This document shows, piece by piece, positions 53,467-62,401 of a stretch of 64,000 nucleotides of DNA; position 1 is the first letter of the stretch, and every line of letters starts with the position of its first letter. The stretch covers positions 53,735 to 117,734 of the forward strand of contig JABLXG010000011.1 of assembly GCA_013178165.1 (NCBI GenBank), read 5' to 3'. A program made the translations under genes and the position numbers. Under the pieces are notes generated by a model. The model saw nothing but the letters and a program-made list of their open reading frames with translations, did not search any database and was not told the origin of the DNA. This DNA comes from Anaerolineae bacterium. Lineage in GTDB: Bacteria; Chloroflexota; Anaerolineae; Aggregatilineales; Ch27.

Positions 53467-54384
53467 CTACTCATCATCGCCGAACAGTTCTTCCAGGTAG
53501 GCGGCAAACGGGTCCCAGCGCTCGCGTTCAGAGAGCGGCGTCTGTTCCGATGCCGGCGCGCTTTCCCCTTCCGCCTGGGCGCTCAGGGCGCGCTCCCGTT
53601 CCTCAGGAGCGGCGTCGCCCGACCGGGGATCACCCGGCCGCTCCGGCTGCTGCCACCAGTGCGGGACGGGCAGGCTGGACGGCTGATACTCGGCCTCCAG
53701 CTCCTGCACCGTCAGCAACAACCGCCGGTTGAACTCGCGCCAGTCCGCCAGCGATAGGCCGTCCGCTACCTGCTCGATCGCCGTCTTGACCCGCACATAA
53801 ACCTCGATCACCCGCGGATCAGCGCCGGGGGGGAAGTTGACCTCCACATCATCGCGGGCAGCCAGGCGGACCATCTGGGTGAACGAGGCAATATCCAGGC
53901 GGGAGACCAGCGTCAGGAAGGGGTGTGGGTCCTCATGCCCTTCCTTCTCCGGGGGCAATCCGACAATCCACAGCGGCTCGTCGATGACCGGGATACCCAG
54001 TTCGCGCTTGATCCGGCTCTTGACCGGCTTCCACGCGCCGATGGTGAATTCGATCTTCCACTGCTCATCCACGCCGAGCATGGTGGCGAAACCGGCCAGG
54101 TACATTGCCATCTCGATCGTGGCGTCGATAAAGGTCAGCGGGTCGCTGGCGAAGAGCACCAGCTCATCCGCCTGCAGGTTGAAGGTGAAGCGGTCGACCA
54201 GCGGAGTCTGGCTGTAAAACAGGGCGCTGGATTCATCCACGTACATGGTCGCCGGGCGCGGGTAGAGGGCGACGATCCGCCCCAGGTATTCGAGCGTACC
54301 CGAATCCAGATCGTACGATACGGCCAGTTGCTGTAGCACGTCGTCCACGGCGTCCGGGTCCAGGACGATACGATTGTGTTTCAT
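53467..54384 (-). CDS. Uncharacterised protein with an acidic disordered tail
   Basis: 305 residues from the ATG at 54384 (no strong ribosome site). I do not recognise the family. Residues 1-250 look globular and mixed alpha/beta (MKHNRIVLDPDAVDDVLQQLAVSYDLD, MYVDESSALFYSQTPLVDRF, WKIEFTIGAWKPVKSRIKRELGIPVI, FLTLVSRLDIASFTQMVRLAARDDVEVNFPPGADPR). The last 50 or so are Glu/Ala/Ser-rich and probably disordered, ending WDPFAAYLEELFGDDE. There are no membrane segments or signal. It precedes the methyltransferase. Confidence 0.65.
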   Translation of the reverse strand: MKHNRIVLDPDAVDDVLQQLAVSYDLDSGTLEYLGRIVALYPRPATMYVDESSALFYSQTPLVDRFTFNLQADELVLFASDPLTFIDATIEMAMYLAGFATMLGVDEQWKIEFTIGAWKPVKSRIKRELGIPVIDEPLWIVGLPPEKEGHEDPHPFLTLVSRLDIASFTQMVRLAARDDVEVNFPPGADPRVIEVYVRVKTAIEQVADGLSLADWREFNRRLLLTVQELEAEYQPSSLPVPHWWQQPERPGDPRSGDAAPEERERALSAQAEGESAPASEQTPLSERERWDPFAAYLEELFGDDE

Positions 54385-54570
54385 GGTGTCACGTCTCAGC
54401 CTCGCTCCAGTCCCCCCTGCCAAAAGCGCGTCCCCGGCCCGCAGCACGGCTGCCTGCGGCCTCTAGGGCATGATACTACCGACCGTTTTTTGCCGCCACC
54501 ACCCCCAGAATAACGCGGTGGGGGTGGCGCGGATACCCGGAAACAGCAAACCATTGCTGGACTCCAAACA

Positions 54571-54596
54571 GAAAACGGGCGGCCCGTAGACCGCCC
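54571..54596 (-). terminator. Intrinsic terminator of the PPC-protein gene
   Basis: Minus-strand stem GGGCGG (54596-54591) / CCGCCC (54582-54577) with an 8-nt loop, followed by GTTTTC (54576-54571). It sits 38 bp after the stop of the secreted PPC protein. Confidence 0.7.
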
Positions 54597-54634
54597 ATTT
54601 CTTCTTCACCAACGATCGCGCTCCCTGTAATGCC

Positions 54635-55627
54635 CTAGGGAGCGACCGGTTCAACCGTGATCTCGAGGGTCACCGGGCCAGACCAGGTGCTGTAGCTGGT
54701 CACTTCCACCGGCAACAGCCCGCCGCTGGAAACCATAAAGACAAACGACCCCTCCAGAGCCTGGGAGAAATTCAGGCTGTAAACCTCGTAACCCTCCTGC
54801 ATCACCGTGATGTAGGCGTCAGTCTGGGACGGACTGCTGACAGTCAACCGGTACGTCTGCCCGGCAGTGGCGGTAAAGACCAGGCGCTCCATCGACATAT
54901 CGCTGCTCAAGGTGACAGTCACTGGACCGCCGTCCAGCGATTGAACCTCGGTCTGGGTCAGGGTGCACAGGGTTGTACCCACCACATCGCTGCCCACTGG
55001 CTCCAACCGCACAGTGTACTGGCCGCCATCCTGTAGAATCACGCGGCGGAGGTAGGGCGCGTAGCCGGGGCCACCATCATCGTCGTAAGCCACCTGCATA
55101 CCACCAGCATCGACCAGCGTCAGACGCACATCCAGGTCGGGATTGTCGCAGGCCAGGTCGATCACTGTCCCGGCCTCCGCCGTGAAGGTGAAGTTATGGA
55201 CATCGTTGTTGACCTTCACCTTGGCCGGCACGCCGTAGCTCAGTGTCACGATCTCGAAGGCAGCCGCGCTGAGTGTATAGGCTCCTGTGGCCGGGCCTGA
55301 GTAGCTGGTCACCACCACGCGGTAGGTCCCAGCGGCGCTGAAGGTGTACATCAACGCAGCATTCAGATCCCCTCCGCTATCATCGTCGGTCAGCAGGGTA
55401 ACGCCGTCGCCATCCCGCAACTCCAGAAATGGGTCAAAATCGTCCGAGCGCAGGGTGAAAGTCACCGACTCGCCGCCCCGGGCGGTAAACGTGTACTCCG
55501 CCGTGGAGTTATTCAGCATGCCTTCCAGGGTGTCGCCAACGGCGATCGTCCCGCCCTGGCCATAAGCCACCGTCACGCCCAACAACAGCACCATCACTGC
55601 CATTCCTAGAACAACTCTTTTCAACAT
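54635..55627 (-). CDS. Secreted PPC-domain (pre-peptidase C-terminal) protein
   Basis: 330 residues with a signal peptide (MLKRVVLGMAVMVLLLGVTVAYGQ) and a strong ribosome site (GGAGGAGG). Three successive beta-sandwich modules follow: residues 30-125 (GDTLEGMLNNSTAEYTFTARGGESVTFTLRSDDFDPFLELRD), 130-225 (DVHNFTFTAEAGTVIDLACDNPDLDVRLTLVD) and 230-330 (SMERLVFTATAGQTYRLTVSSPSQTDAYITV). This is the PPC pattern. There is no protease domain, LPXTG or anchor, so it is probably released or surface-associated by binding. Function unknown. Confidence 0.78.
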   Translation of the reverse strand: MLKRVVLGMAVMVLLLGVTVAYGQGGTIAVGDTLEGMLNNSTAEYTFTARGGESVTFTLRSDDFDPFLELRDGDGVTLLTDDDSGGDLNAALMYTFSAAGTYRVVVTSYSGPATGAYTLSAAAFEIVTLSYGVPAKVKVNNDVHNFTFTAEAGTVIDLACDNPDLDVRLTLVDAGGMQVAYDDDGGPGYAPYLRRVILQDGGQYTVRLEPVGSDVVGTTLCTLTQTEVQSLDGGPVTVTLSSDMSMERLVFTATAGQTYRLTVSSPSQTDAYITVMQEGYEVYSLNFSQALEGSFVFMVSSGGLLPVEVTSYSTWSGPVTLEITVEPVAP

Positions 55628-55898
55628 GTAAAGCCTCCTCCAGCATCACAATCTACAATCGATATGGCTGCCGCCCGAAATGCTACGAAGAGGCAGCACC
55701 GCATTCATTGTATGGTTTTCAACAAAAGCAACAACCGACGCAGGTGATGGATACTCGCGGCTGACGACCCATCAGCATGAACCGATCGGAATCCATCAGA
55801 ATCAGGTATGATCCGTGTCAGGCAGTGATCAGCAGACACCCTGCCGCTGCAGAATGACAGCACAGATGCTAGCGCTGGTAGAAAGGAGTCGCGCCACC

Positions 55899-56348
55899 AT
55901 GACCGACCATCCCGCCGAGCAGGGCCGCCAGGCCTTCCAGTCCGGCCTGTACTGCGCGGAAAGCGTGCTGCTGGCCATCGCCCGCAGCCAGGGCATCGAG
56001 TCGCCGCTCATCCCCCGGATCGCCACCGGCTTCTGCAGCGGTATCGCCAACACGCGCGGCATGTGCGGCGCGCTCTCCGGCGCGATCATGGGCCTGGGGC
56101 TACTGCTGGGCCGCGATACCCCGGCGCAGTCGGTCGAGCCGGTCTACGCCGCCGTGCAGCAGGTGCTGGAGCGCTTCCAGGCGGAATTCGGGTCAACCGG
56201 CTGCTATGAATTGTGCGGCTGCGCGCTGGGCACGCCGGAAGGGGAAGCCCGCTTCGTCGCCACCAACCAGGGCGCGCGCTGCGCGGCCTATGTCGCCGCC
56301 GCCGTGCGCCTGGTCCTGGCGATCGGCGGGGATGGCGGCGCAGCGTAG
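55899..56348 (+). CDS. C_GCAxxG_C_C family putative redox protein
   Basis: 149 residues from the ATG at 55899 (AAAGGAG ten bases upstream). The conserved cysteine pattern is present: YCAESVL, GFCSGIANTRGMCGALSGAIMGLGL (the core CGA...G element), then CYELCGCALG and GARCAAYV. The family is often predicted to be a redox-active or metal-binding protein. No partner genes are evident. Confidence 0.8.
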   Translation: MTDHPAEQGRQAFQSGLYCAESVLLAIARSQGIESPLIPRIATGFCSGIANTRGMCGALSGAIMGLGLLLGRDTPAQSVEPVYAAVQQVLERFQAEFGSTGCYELCGCALGTPEGEARFVATNQGARCAAYVAAAVRLVLAIGGDGGAA

Positions 56349-56509
56349 CGCCTTACCGCGAAGTGTCATTCCTGCAAGGCATAGTCACTGGCTGCCTCGC
56401 CTAGAGGCATGCCACTGTGCTGTTCATTGGCAAAAGAGTAGGAATATGGCGCGGTTACAGCATGGTGGCGCTATCTTGTACTGGAGGTAGCGGAAAAACT
56501 CCATCCTCC

Positions 56510-57676
56510 TTACCGGCCTGCGCCCTCCGGGCGCAGCGCGCCCAGCCCTGCCAGCCGCAGCCCCCCCACCAGCACGATCAGCGTCAGGAACATCCCCAGC
56601 GCGCCCACCTGCAGCAACGTCCGCACGCCGTAAGCGTCGAACAGCCGCCCGGCGATCGGGCTGCCGATCAGCGTGCCCAGGTTGCCCAGCACCCCGGCCA
56701 GCGCCAGGTTAAGCGTCGTGTTATGCGGGCGGCTGACCTGCCCGATCAGCACCACCGGCGCGACAATGGTGAAGCCCTGCGAGACACCCATCGGCAAAGC
56801 CAGCAGCAACGCCTGGGGGACTGTCTGCACCAGCGAAAACAGCCAGAAGCCCGCCGCCACCAGGATCAATCCCAGCGCCCAGGTCGTCCCGGAACCCCAC
56901 TTCTGCACCAGATGGTGCTCGTAGGCCATCACCGGCACCTCGATCAGCGCCACCAGAGCCATGTACAGCCCGACCGCGCTCTGCCCGCCGCCCAGGCCGG
57001 TCTGGATGAAATCCTGCACCCAACCGTTATAGGCGGCGCGGGAGAGGGACATCAGGATGATCACCAGCAGGAGCAACACCAGCACCGGCGAGGGCCGCCC
57101 TTCCCGCCGGCGCTGTTCCTGGGTGGGCAGCTGCGCCGCGAATGGCTGCAGCAGCGCCAGCGAGGCCAGGGCAACCGCGGCGCTGGCCACGAACAGGAGC
57201 GGCACGCCGGCCCGCTGGGCCACCACGCCGCCGATCACCACACACCCGGCAAAACCGAGCGATCCCCACAGGCGCAGGCTGCCGTAATCCCGGCTGTTAC
57301 GCGCCTGCAGCCAGGCCAGCGCCAGCCGGTTGCGGGCGGTCATCCCCAGCCCGGTGAAGTAGCGGAAGGGGATCACCGCCGCGCCGACCAGCAGAGGGAT
57401 CGTCAGCAGGCCCATCGCCAGCGCGGCAGCCGCCTGCAGCAGCGTTGACCACACCGTGATCCGCCGGTGCCGCCCGCTGCGATCTGCCGCTGAGGACGCC
57501 AGCGGGATGAACAGCAGCCCGATCAGGTTGACCACCGCCATCAGATTGCCGACTTCGGTGCCGGAAAGCCCCAGTCCCAGCAGGTGCGGGACCAGGTACG
57601 GCTCCACCAGAGCCATCGCACCGAAGATCAGGGCGTAGCCGCCTGCCACCAGCCAGTATTCGCGATCGCGCTGCAT
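56510..57676 (-). CDS. MFS transporter (12-TM)
   Basis: 388-residue permease with about twelve helices, ATG at 57676 after GGGGGTGAAAG. The MFS cytosolic loop is recognisable between helices 2 and 3 (ASSAADRSGRHRRI) and again in the second half. The mid-section RNSRDYGSLRLWGSLGFAGCV resembles the MFS_1-like/nucleoside-proton-symporter and LacY-like families, in which a RLWGSLGF motif is common. Substrate unknown. Confidence 0.82.
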   Translation of the reverse strand: MQRDREYWLVAGGYALIFGAMALVEPYLVPHLLGLGLSGTEVGNLMAVVNLIGLLFIPLASSAADRSGRHRRITVWSTLLQAAAALAMGLLTIPLLVGAAVIPFRYFTGLGMTARNRLALAWLQARNSRDYGSLRLWGSLGFAGCVVIGGVVAQRAGVPLLFVASAAVALASLALLQPFAAQLPTQEQRRREGRPSPVLVLLLLVIILMSLSRAAYNGWVQDFIQTGLGGGQSAVGLYMALVALIEVPVMAYEHHLVQKWGSGTTWALGLILVAAGFWLFSLVQTVPQALLLALPMGVSQGFTIVAPVVLIGQVSRPHNTTLNLALAGVLGNLGTLIGSPIAGRLFDAYGVRTLLQVGALGMFLTLIVLVGGLRLAGLGALRPEGAGR

Positions 57677-57986
57677 CGTGCTTTCACCCCCTCAGAAGAA
57701 TGGCGCACATTATACAGCAGAAGCCGTTGCCCGCGGCAGCCATACCCCGCCCCGCCGGTCTCCTGGCCCGTCTCCCCCCTCCCCCCTCGGCCTCCCCGCC
57801 GCTAACCCCCGCCACGCATCGTAATTTGGCATTTAAAAGCGTCGGGCTATAATCGGCCATTGTCACCGTCAACTGTCCAGAAATCGCTCCACCCGTCCGG
57901 CGTTCGCCTCGGCTCAGCGGGCCGGTGCCCGCCCAGACGAATCGCCGTCGGCGAGCCTGAGAGCACCTGTTCAGGAGCCTGTGCCT
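57677..57986. other. Divergent intergenic region, MFS / succinate dehydrogenase
   Basis: 310 bp without a gene. It contains the sdh promoter at 57826-57853 and a C-rich run (57770-57810). No recognisable riboswitch or palindrome was noticed. Confidence 0.5.
57826..57853 (+). promoter_or_regulatory. Succinate dehydrogenase operon promoter
   Basis: -35 TTGGCA (57826-57831), 16-bp spacer and a perfect -10 TATAAT (57848-57853), giving a leader of about 125 nt before the membrane-anchor gene. Confidence 0.65.
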
Positions 57987-58907
57987 ATGACCACGCTGAC
58001 CATGACCGTCACCGAAGTTCTGCGCTACCGGGGGAAGATCGGGCAATGGAGCTGGGTTCTGCACCGGTTAGCCGGACTGGGCACGCTGCTTTTCCTCGTC
58101 CTCCATGTGATCGATACCTCGTGGGTGGCCTTTTTCCCGGAACTCTACGAAGAAGCGATCGCGATCTACCAGACCCCACTGTTCACCATCGGCGAATTTG
58201 CGCTGGTGGCCTGTGTGGTCTTCCACGCCTTCAACGGGCTGCGCATCGCCATCTTTGACTTCCGCCCGGAGTGGTGGCGGCATCAGGCGCGCGCCGCCCA
58301 GATCGTCTTCCTGGCCACGATCGTGGTACTCGTCCCCGTCTTCGTCCTGATGGCCCAGCACGTGGTCGAGTTCTACACAGGCCGCTCATTTGACCTGCAA
58401 CTGGAGCTGGTGTTCAGCCGGGTCGTTGTGCCCTTCGGCGGCGGGATGATCCTGGCCCTGCTGGCGGGGGTGCTCCTCTCCGGGCTGTTCGGGGCTGTCA
58501 GCGGTCGCGCAGGACTGGCCGGCCCGCTGCTCACCCGGCGTAGCCGCCTGGAGCAGGTGCTGTGGGGCTTTATGCGCGTCTCCGGGATGTTGATTCTGCC
58601 GCTGGCCTTTGGCCATCTGGCGATCATGCACGTGATCGAGGGTGTATTCAGCATCAACCAGGGCGGGACCGGCCTGGCGGCCAGTTTCGTTGCCGCACGC
58701 TGGGCTTACCTGGGCTGGCGGATCTACGATGCGGCGCTGCTGGCGCTGGCGCTTGTTCATGGCTTCAACGGCCTGCGCATCGTCTTCAACGACTACGCTC
58801 ACCACCCGACCGTGCGGCGCGGGCTGACCTGGGCGGTGGTTGTCGGCTGCGCGGCACTGATCATCATCGGCGCGCTAGCCCTGATCAGTGGCGTGCCGGG
58901 TATGTGA
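57987..58907 (+). CDS. sdhC: Succinate dehydrogenase membrane anchor, SdhC-SdhD fusion
   Basis: Quinone-binding cytochrome b anchor, 306 residues from the ATG at 57987 (CAGGAG upstream). It has about seven helices, whereas SdhC and SdhD usually have three each. Residues 20-128 read like one subunit (WVLHRLAGLGTLLFLVLHVID; then VFHAFNGLRI with His80), residues 190-306 like the other (FMRVSGMLILPLAFGHLAIMHVIEG; then LVHGFNGLRI with His258). A linker helix (about 148-172) joins them. The repeated H-x-FNGLRI marks the second helix of each half, where heme ligands are found. SdhA and SdhB follow, and no other anchor gene is present. Confidence 0.85.
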   Translation: MTTLTMTVTEVLRYRGKIGQWSWVLHRLAGLGTLLFLVLHVIDTSWVAFFPELYEEAIAIYQTPLFTIGEFALVACVVFHAFNGLRIAIFDFRPEWWRHQARAAQIVFLATIVVLVPVFVLMAQHVVEFYTGRSFDLQLELVFSRVVVPFGGGMILALLAGVLLSGLFGAVSGRAGLAGPLLTRRSRLEQVLWGFMRVSGMLILPLAFGHLAIMHVIEGVFSINQGGTGLAASFVAARWAYLGWRIYDAALLALALVHGFNGLRIVFNDYAHHPTVRRGLTWAVVVGCAALIIIGALALISGVPGM

Positions 58908-58935
58908 CATCTTTATGGGCTGAGAGCGAAACGCT

Positions 58936-60729
58936 ATGCACACACATGAATTCGACATTGTCGTCGTAGGCGCGGGCGGCGCAGGGCTGATGGCTGCGCT
59001 CTACGCCAGTCAGAATCTCCCCGGCGGTAAGGTGGCGGTTGTCAGCAAGCTCTACCCCACCCGCAGCCATACCGGGACGGCGCAGGGGGGCATCGGCGCG
59101 GCGCTGGGCAATCTGGAGGAAGATCACTGGGAGTGGCACGCCTTCGATACGGTCAAGGGCGGCGATTACCTCTCCGACCAGAACGCGGTACGGGTGCTGG
59201 CCCAGGAAGCCGTCAGCGCCGTGATCGAGCTGGAGCACCTGGGACTGCCCTTTGACCGCAACCCTGACGGTACGATCAGCCAGCGCCGCTTTGGCGGCCA
59301 CACCAACAACAAAACCAGGCAGCCCGTGCGCCGCGCCTGTCACGCCGCCGACCGCACCGGGCACATGATCCTGCAGACGCTTTATCAGCAGTGCATCAAG
59401 AACCAGATCACCTTCTTCGACGAGTACCACGTCATGGATCAGCTCCTGAGTGACGATGGACGGGCGGCGGGCGTGGTCGCCATCCAGATCGGCACAGGCG
59501 AGCTGCACGTCTTCCATAGCAAGGCTGTGATCTGGGCGACCGGCGGGTGGGGGCGAGTCTGGTCGGTCACCAGCAATGCCCACAGCCTGACCGGTGACGG
59601 CCCGGCCATCCTGCTGCGACGCGGCCTGCCGCTGGAGGATATGGAGTTTTTCCAGTTCCACCCCACCGGCCTTTACGGGCTGGGCGTGCTGATCACCGAA
59701 GGCGTGCGCGGCGAAGGTGGAGTCCTGCTTAACAATCGGGGCGAGCGCTTCATGGAGCGCTACGCCCCGACGATCAAAGACTTGGCCAGCCGGGATGTGG
59801 TCAGCCGGGCCATCTATCTGGAGCTAAAGGCCGGGCGCGGTATCAACGGCAAGCCCTACGTACACCTGGATGTGACGCCCAAGACCGTCAACCGCTACCT
59901 GGCAGAAGCAGGCGACTCGCGCCGGATCGACGCGGCAACCATCCATCAGAAGTTGCCGGACATCCTCGATTTCTGCAAGACGTACGCCGGGGTGGATCCG
60001 GTCGAGCAGCCGATCCCGGTCGCGCCGACCGCTCACTACGCGATGGGCGGCATCCCGACCAATGTCGATGCTGAAGTGTTGGCCAGCGCCGACGGGGCGA
60101 TTGTGCCCGGCCTGTACGCGGCGGGCGAAGTGGCCTGCGTCAGTGTACATGGCGCCAACCGCCTGGGCACCAACAGCCTGACCGACCTGATCGTCTTCGG
60201 GCGGATCGCCGGCAAGAAGGCCGCTGAATACGCCCGCAGCGCTGACCTGCCGCCGCTGCCATCCGACCCGACCGGCCCCGTCCAGGCCGAACTGGATCGC
60301 CTCCGCACGTGTAAGGGCAGCACCCGCCCCGGCCAGCTTCGGCGGCGGATGCAGGAGACGATGATGGATCACGTCGGTGTCTTCCGCACGGCGGAGGGCA
60401 TCCAGGAAGCGTTGAAGACGCTGCGCGATCTCAAGGCGGCCTTCCGGGACGACCTGACGCTTGACGACCGCGGCTACCGCTTCAACACCGATGTGCTGGA
60501 AGCGTGGGAACTGGGCGCGCTGCTGGACGTGGCCGAGGTCACTGCCGCCAGCGCCCTGGCCCGCCAGGAAAGCCGCGGCGCGCACAGCCGGGAAGATTTT
60601 CCCAAACGCGACGACGAACGCTTCCTGGTGCACACGTTCGCCACGCTGGTCGATGGCGAAATCCGGCTGGATCACTCCCGCCCGGTGGATCTGTCGCTGG
60701 GCTACCAGCCGCAGGAACGCGTTTATTGA
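58936..60729 (+). CDS. sdhA: Succinate dehydrogenase/fumarate reductase flavoprotein subunit
   Basis: FAD-containing catalytic subunit that oxidises succinate to fumarate, 597 residues. N-terminal FDIVVVGAGGAGLMAALYAS is the dinucleotide fold. SHTGTAQGGIGAALGN carries the histidine that binds FAD covalently. FQFHPTGLYGLGVLITEGVRGEGG, the HxxxGGI-type TAHYAMGGIPTN and GANRLGTNSLTDLIVFG complete the family signatures. It follows the anchor gene by 28 bp and precedes sdhB by 105 bp. It works at the inner face of the membrane in the TCA cycle and respiratory chain. Confidence 0.97.
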   Translation: MHTHEFDIVVVGAGGAGLMAALYASQNLPGGKVAVVSKLYPTRSHTGTAQGGIGAALGNLEEDHWEWHAFDTVKGGDYLSDQNAVRVLAQEAVSAVIELEHLGLPFDRNPDGTISQRRFGGHTNNKTRQPVRRACHAADRTGHMILQTLYQQCIKNQITFFDEYHVMDQLLSDDGRAAGVVAIQIGTGELHVFHSKAVIWATGGWGRVWSVTSNAHSLTGDGPAILLRRGLPLEDMEFFQFHPTGLYGLGVLITEGVRGEGGVLLNNRGERFMERYAPTIKDLASRDVVSRAIYLELKAGRGINGKPYVHLDVTPKTVNRYLAEAGDSRRIDAATIHQKLPDILDFCKTYAGVDPVEQPIPVAPTAHYAMGGIPTNVDAEVLASADGAIVPGLYAAGEVACVSVHGANRLGTNSLTDLIVFGRIAGKKAAEYARSADLPPLPSDPTGPVQAELDRLRTCKGSTRPGQLRRRMQETMMDHVGVFRTAEGIQEALKTLRDLKAAFRDDLTLDDRGYRFNTDVLEAWELGALLDVAEVTAASALARQESRGAHSREDFPKRDDERFLVHTFATLVDGEIRLDHSRPVDLSLGYQPQERVY

Positions 60730-60834
60730 GAGGCAGCGGGAAAATAGCGAGCCGGGTACGCGGCGGTGATCACCCGCGCCAGACCCGGCGCAGCGAACCC
60801 AACACTTTGCACTGTATCAGACTGGGGATAAGCG

Positions 60835-61599
60835 ATGAAAGCCCATTTCCGCATCCGGCGCTTCAACCCGGAGACCAACGCTAAGCCCTACTGGCAGGAC
60901 TTCACCCTGGAAGATGTCGCCCCTGCCGACCGCGTGCTGGAGTTGCTGCATCGCATCAAGTGGGAGCAAGACGGCACGCTGGCCTTCCGGCGCTCATGCG
61001 CGCACGGCGTGTGCGGTTCCGACGCCATGCGAATCAACGGCCGCAACATGCTGGCTTGCAAGGTGCTGGTCAGCAGCCTGGCGGCGGAAGGCGCGGAGAG
61101 CGTGACCATTCAGGTGGAACCGATCCTGGGCCTGCCGGTGATCAAAGACCTGATCGTGGATATGGAGCCGTTCTTCGCCCACTACCGGGCGGTGATGCCC
61201 TACTTCGTCAACAACGACCCGCCCCCGGCGGACGGCCGGGAGCGCCGCCAGTCACCGGAAGAGCGGGCGATCTTTGACGACAGCACCAAGTGCATCCTGT
61301 GCGCGGCCTGCACGACAAGCTGTCCCTCCTTCTGGGCCAATGGGTCGTATGTTGGGCCGGCGGCGATCGTCCAGGCCCACCGTTTCATCTTCGACAGCCG
61401 CGACCAGGCTGCGGAGCAGCGGCTGGATATCCTGGCTGCGCCGGATGGCGTCTGGCGCTGCCGGACGATCTTCAACTGCACACCGGCCTGCCCGCGTGAG
61501 ATCGAGGTCACACGGGCCATCGGCGAGGTCAAGCTGGCCATCCAGATGGGGGCGGAGCGGATGCGCGCCCGCAAAATGACGCAGGGCGGGACGGAGTAG
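60835..61599 (+). CDS. sdhB: Succinate dehydrogenase iron-sulfur subunit
   Basis: 254 residues passing electrons from FAD to quinone. The [2Fe-2S] ligands lie in RRSCAHGVCGSDAMRING...MLAC. The [4Fe-4S] cluster motif is CILCAACTTSCPSFW, and the third cluster motif CRTIFNCTPACPREIEV. The usual CPKGLNP after the last cluster is replaced by CPREIEV, a minor variation. Third gene of the sdh operon; it is convergent with the methyltransferase gene six bp downstream. Confidence 0.96.
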   Translation: MKAHFRIRRFNPETNAKPYWQDFTLEDVAPADRVLELLHRIKWEQDGTLAFRRSCAHGVCGSDAMRINGRNMLACKVLVSSLAAEGAESVTIQVEPILGLPVIKDLIVDMEPFFAHYRAVMPYFVNNDPPPADGRERRQSPEERAIFDDSTKCILCAACTTSCPSFWANGSYVGPAAIVQAHRFIFDSRDQAAEQRLDILAAPDGVWRCRTIFNCTPACPREIEVTRAIGEVKLAIQMGAERMRARKMTQGGTE

Positions 61600-61605
61600 C
61601 CCTCC

Positions 61606-62292
61606 TCACCACACCCCTGGCAGTAGCCGGTAGCGCACATGCGCCGCGTACTCGGCGTAGCCAGGCAATTGCTCGCGCAGCAGGGCGTCTTCCCTGACCG
61701 TCCGCATCACAAACAGCGCGGTGAGCACCCCGCCCGGCAGCAGCGCCCACGCCGATCCCAGTCCCAGCGGTGTACCCAGCGCGAAGGCAATCGCCCCGGC
61801 ATAGACTGGATGGCGCATCAGCCGGTACGGCCCGTGCGTGATCACCCGCTGATCGCGTTCAGGCTGGATGCGGCTGAAAGCGATCGCAAACGGGTTGGTC
61901 AGCAGCGCCCAGGTGGCAAGCCAGGCGGCGGGTAACAGGATCACCCAGCCAGCGATCTGCAGGACAAGCGGGATACGGGAAGGTTGCCCGGCGCGAGCTT
62001 CAAGGCCAGCCACGCCAAGCATGACAACCATGAGCGCCGCCACCGCGATCAGCAGCGCAAGCTCCGCCGGGGGTGTGTTCTGTGGCTGCTGGCGGCGAGC
62101 CTCCAGCAGCGTCCCGGCCCCCAGCAACAGGGCCAGCGAGTAGGCAAAGAACAATCCCACCAGCAGCCAGCCCGGCCACCAGTCCAGGCGCCCCGCCGTC
62201 CCCACCAGTAGCGCGGCGACAACCAGCGGGCCGGAGAGCATCCGCGCTGCCCGGCGTAAGACTCGACCGGCTGGCTTTGCAGGCTCGTTCAT
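61606..62292 (-). CDS. Isoprenylcysteine carboxyl methyltransferase-like membrane protein
   Basis: 228 residues from the ATG at 62292 (GGGAAGGGG upstream). About five helices lead to the conserved C-terminal block THGPYRLMRHPVYAGAIAFALGTPLGLGSAWALLPG...RTVREDALLREQLPGYAEYAAHVRYRLLPGVW. That block contains the HP..Y and E...L....YxxY signatures of the ICMT/phospholipid-methyltransferase (PEMT) family, which uses SAM. The bacterial substrate is unknown. Confidence 0.85.
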   Translation of the reverse strand: MNEPAKPAGRVLRRAARMLSGPLVVAALLVGTAGRLDWWPGWLLVGLFFAYSLALLLGAGTLLEARRQQPQNTPPAELALLIAVAALMVVMLGVAGLEARAGQPSRIPLVLQIAGWVILLPAAWLATWALLTNPFAIAFSRIQPERDQRVITHGPYRLMRHPVYAGAIAFALGTPLGLGSAWALLPGGVLTALFVMRTVREDALLREQLPGYAEYAAHVRYRLLPGVW

Positions 62293-62401
62293 CGCAACCC
62301 CTTCCCTGCCCGCCAGGGGTGCCACACACTACCTTCCGGCTGGCCCTTTCCTGCGGGCCACCGGTTTCCCTTGCCTCTTACCTCCGTCTCCTGCCCTTTT
62401 C

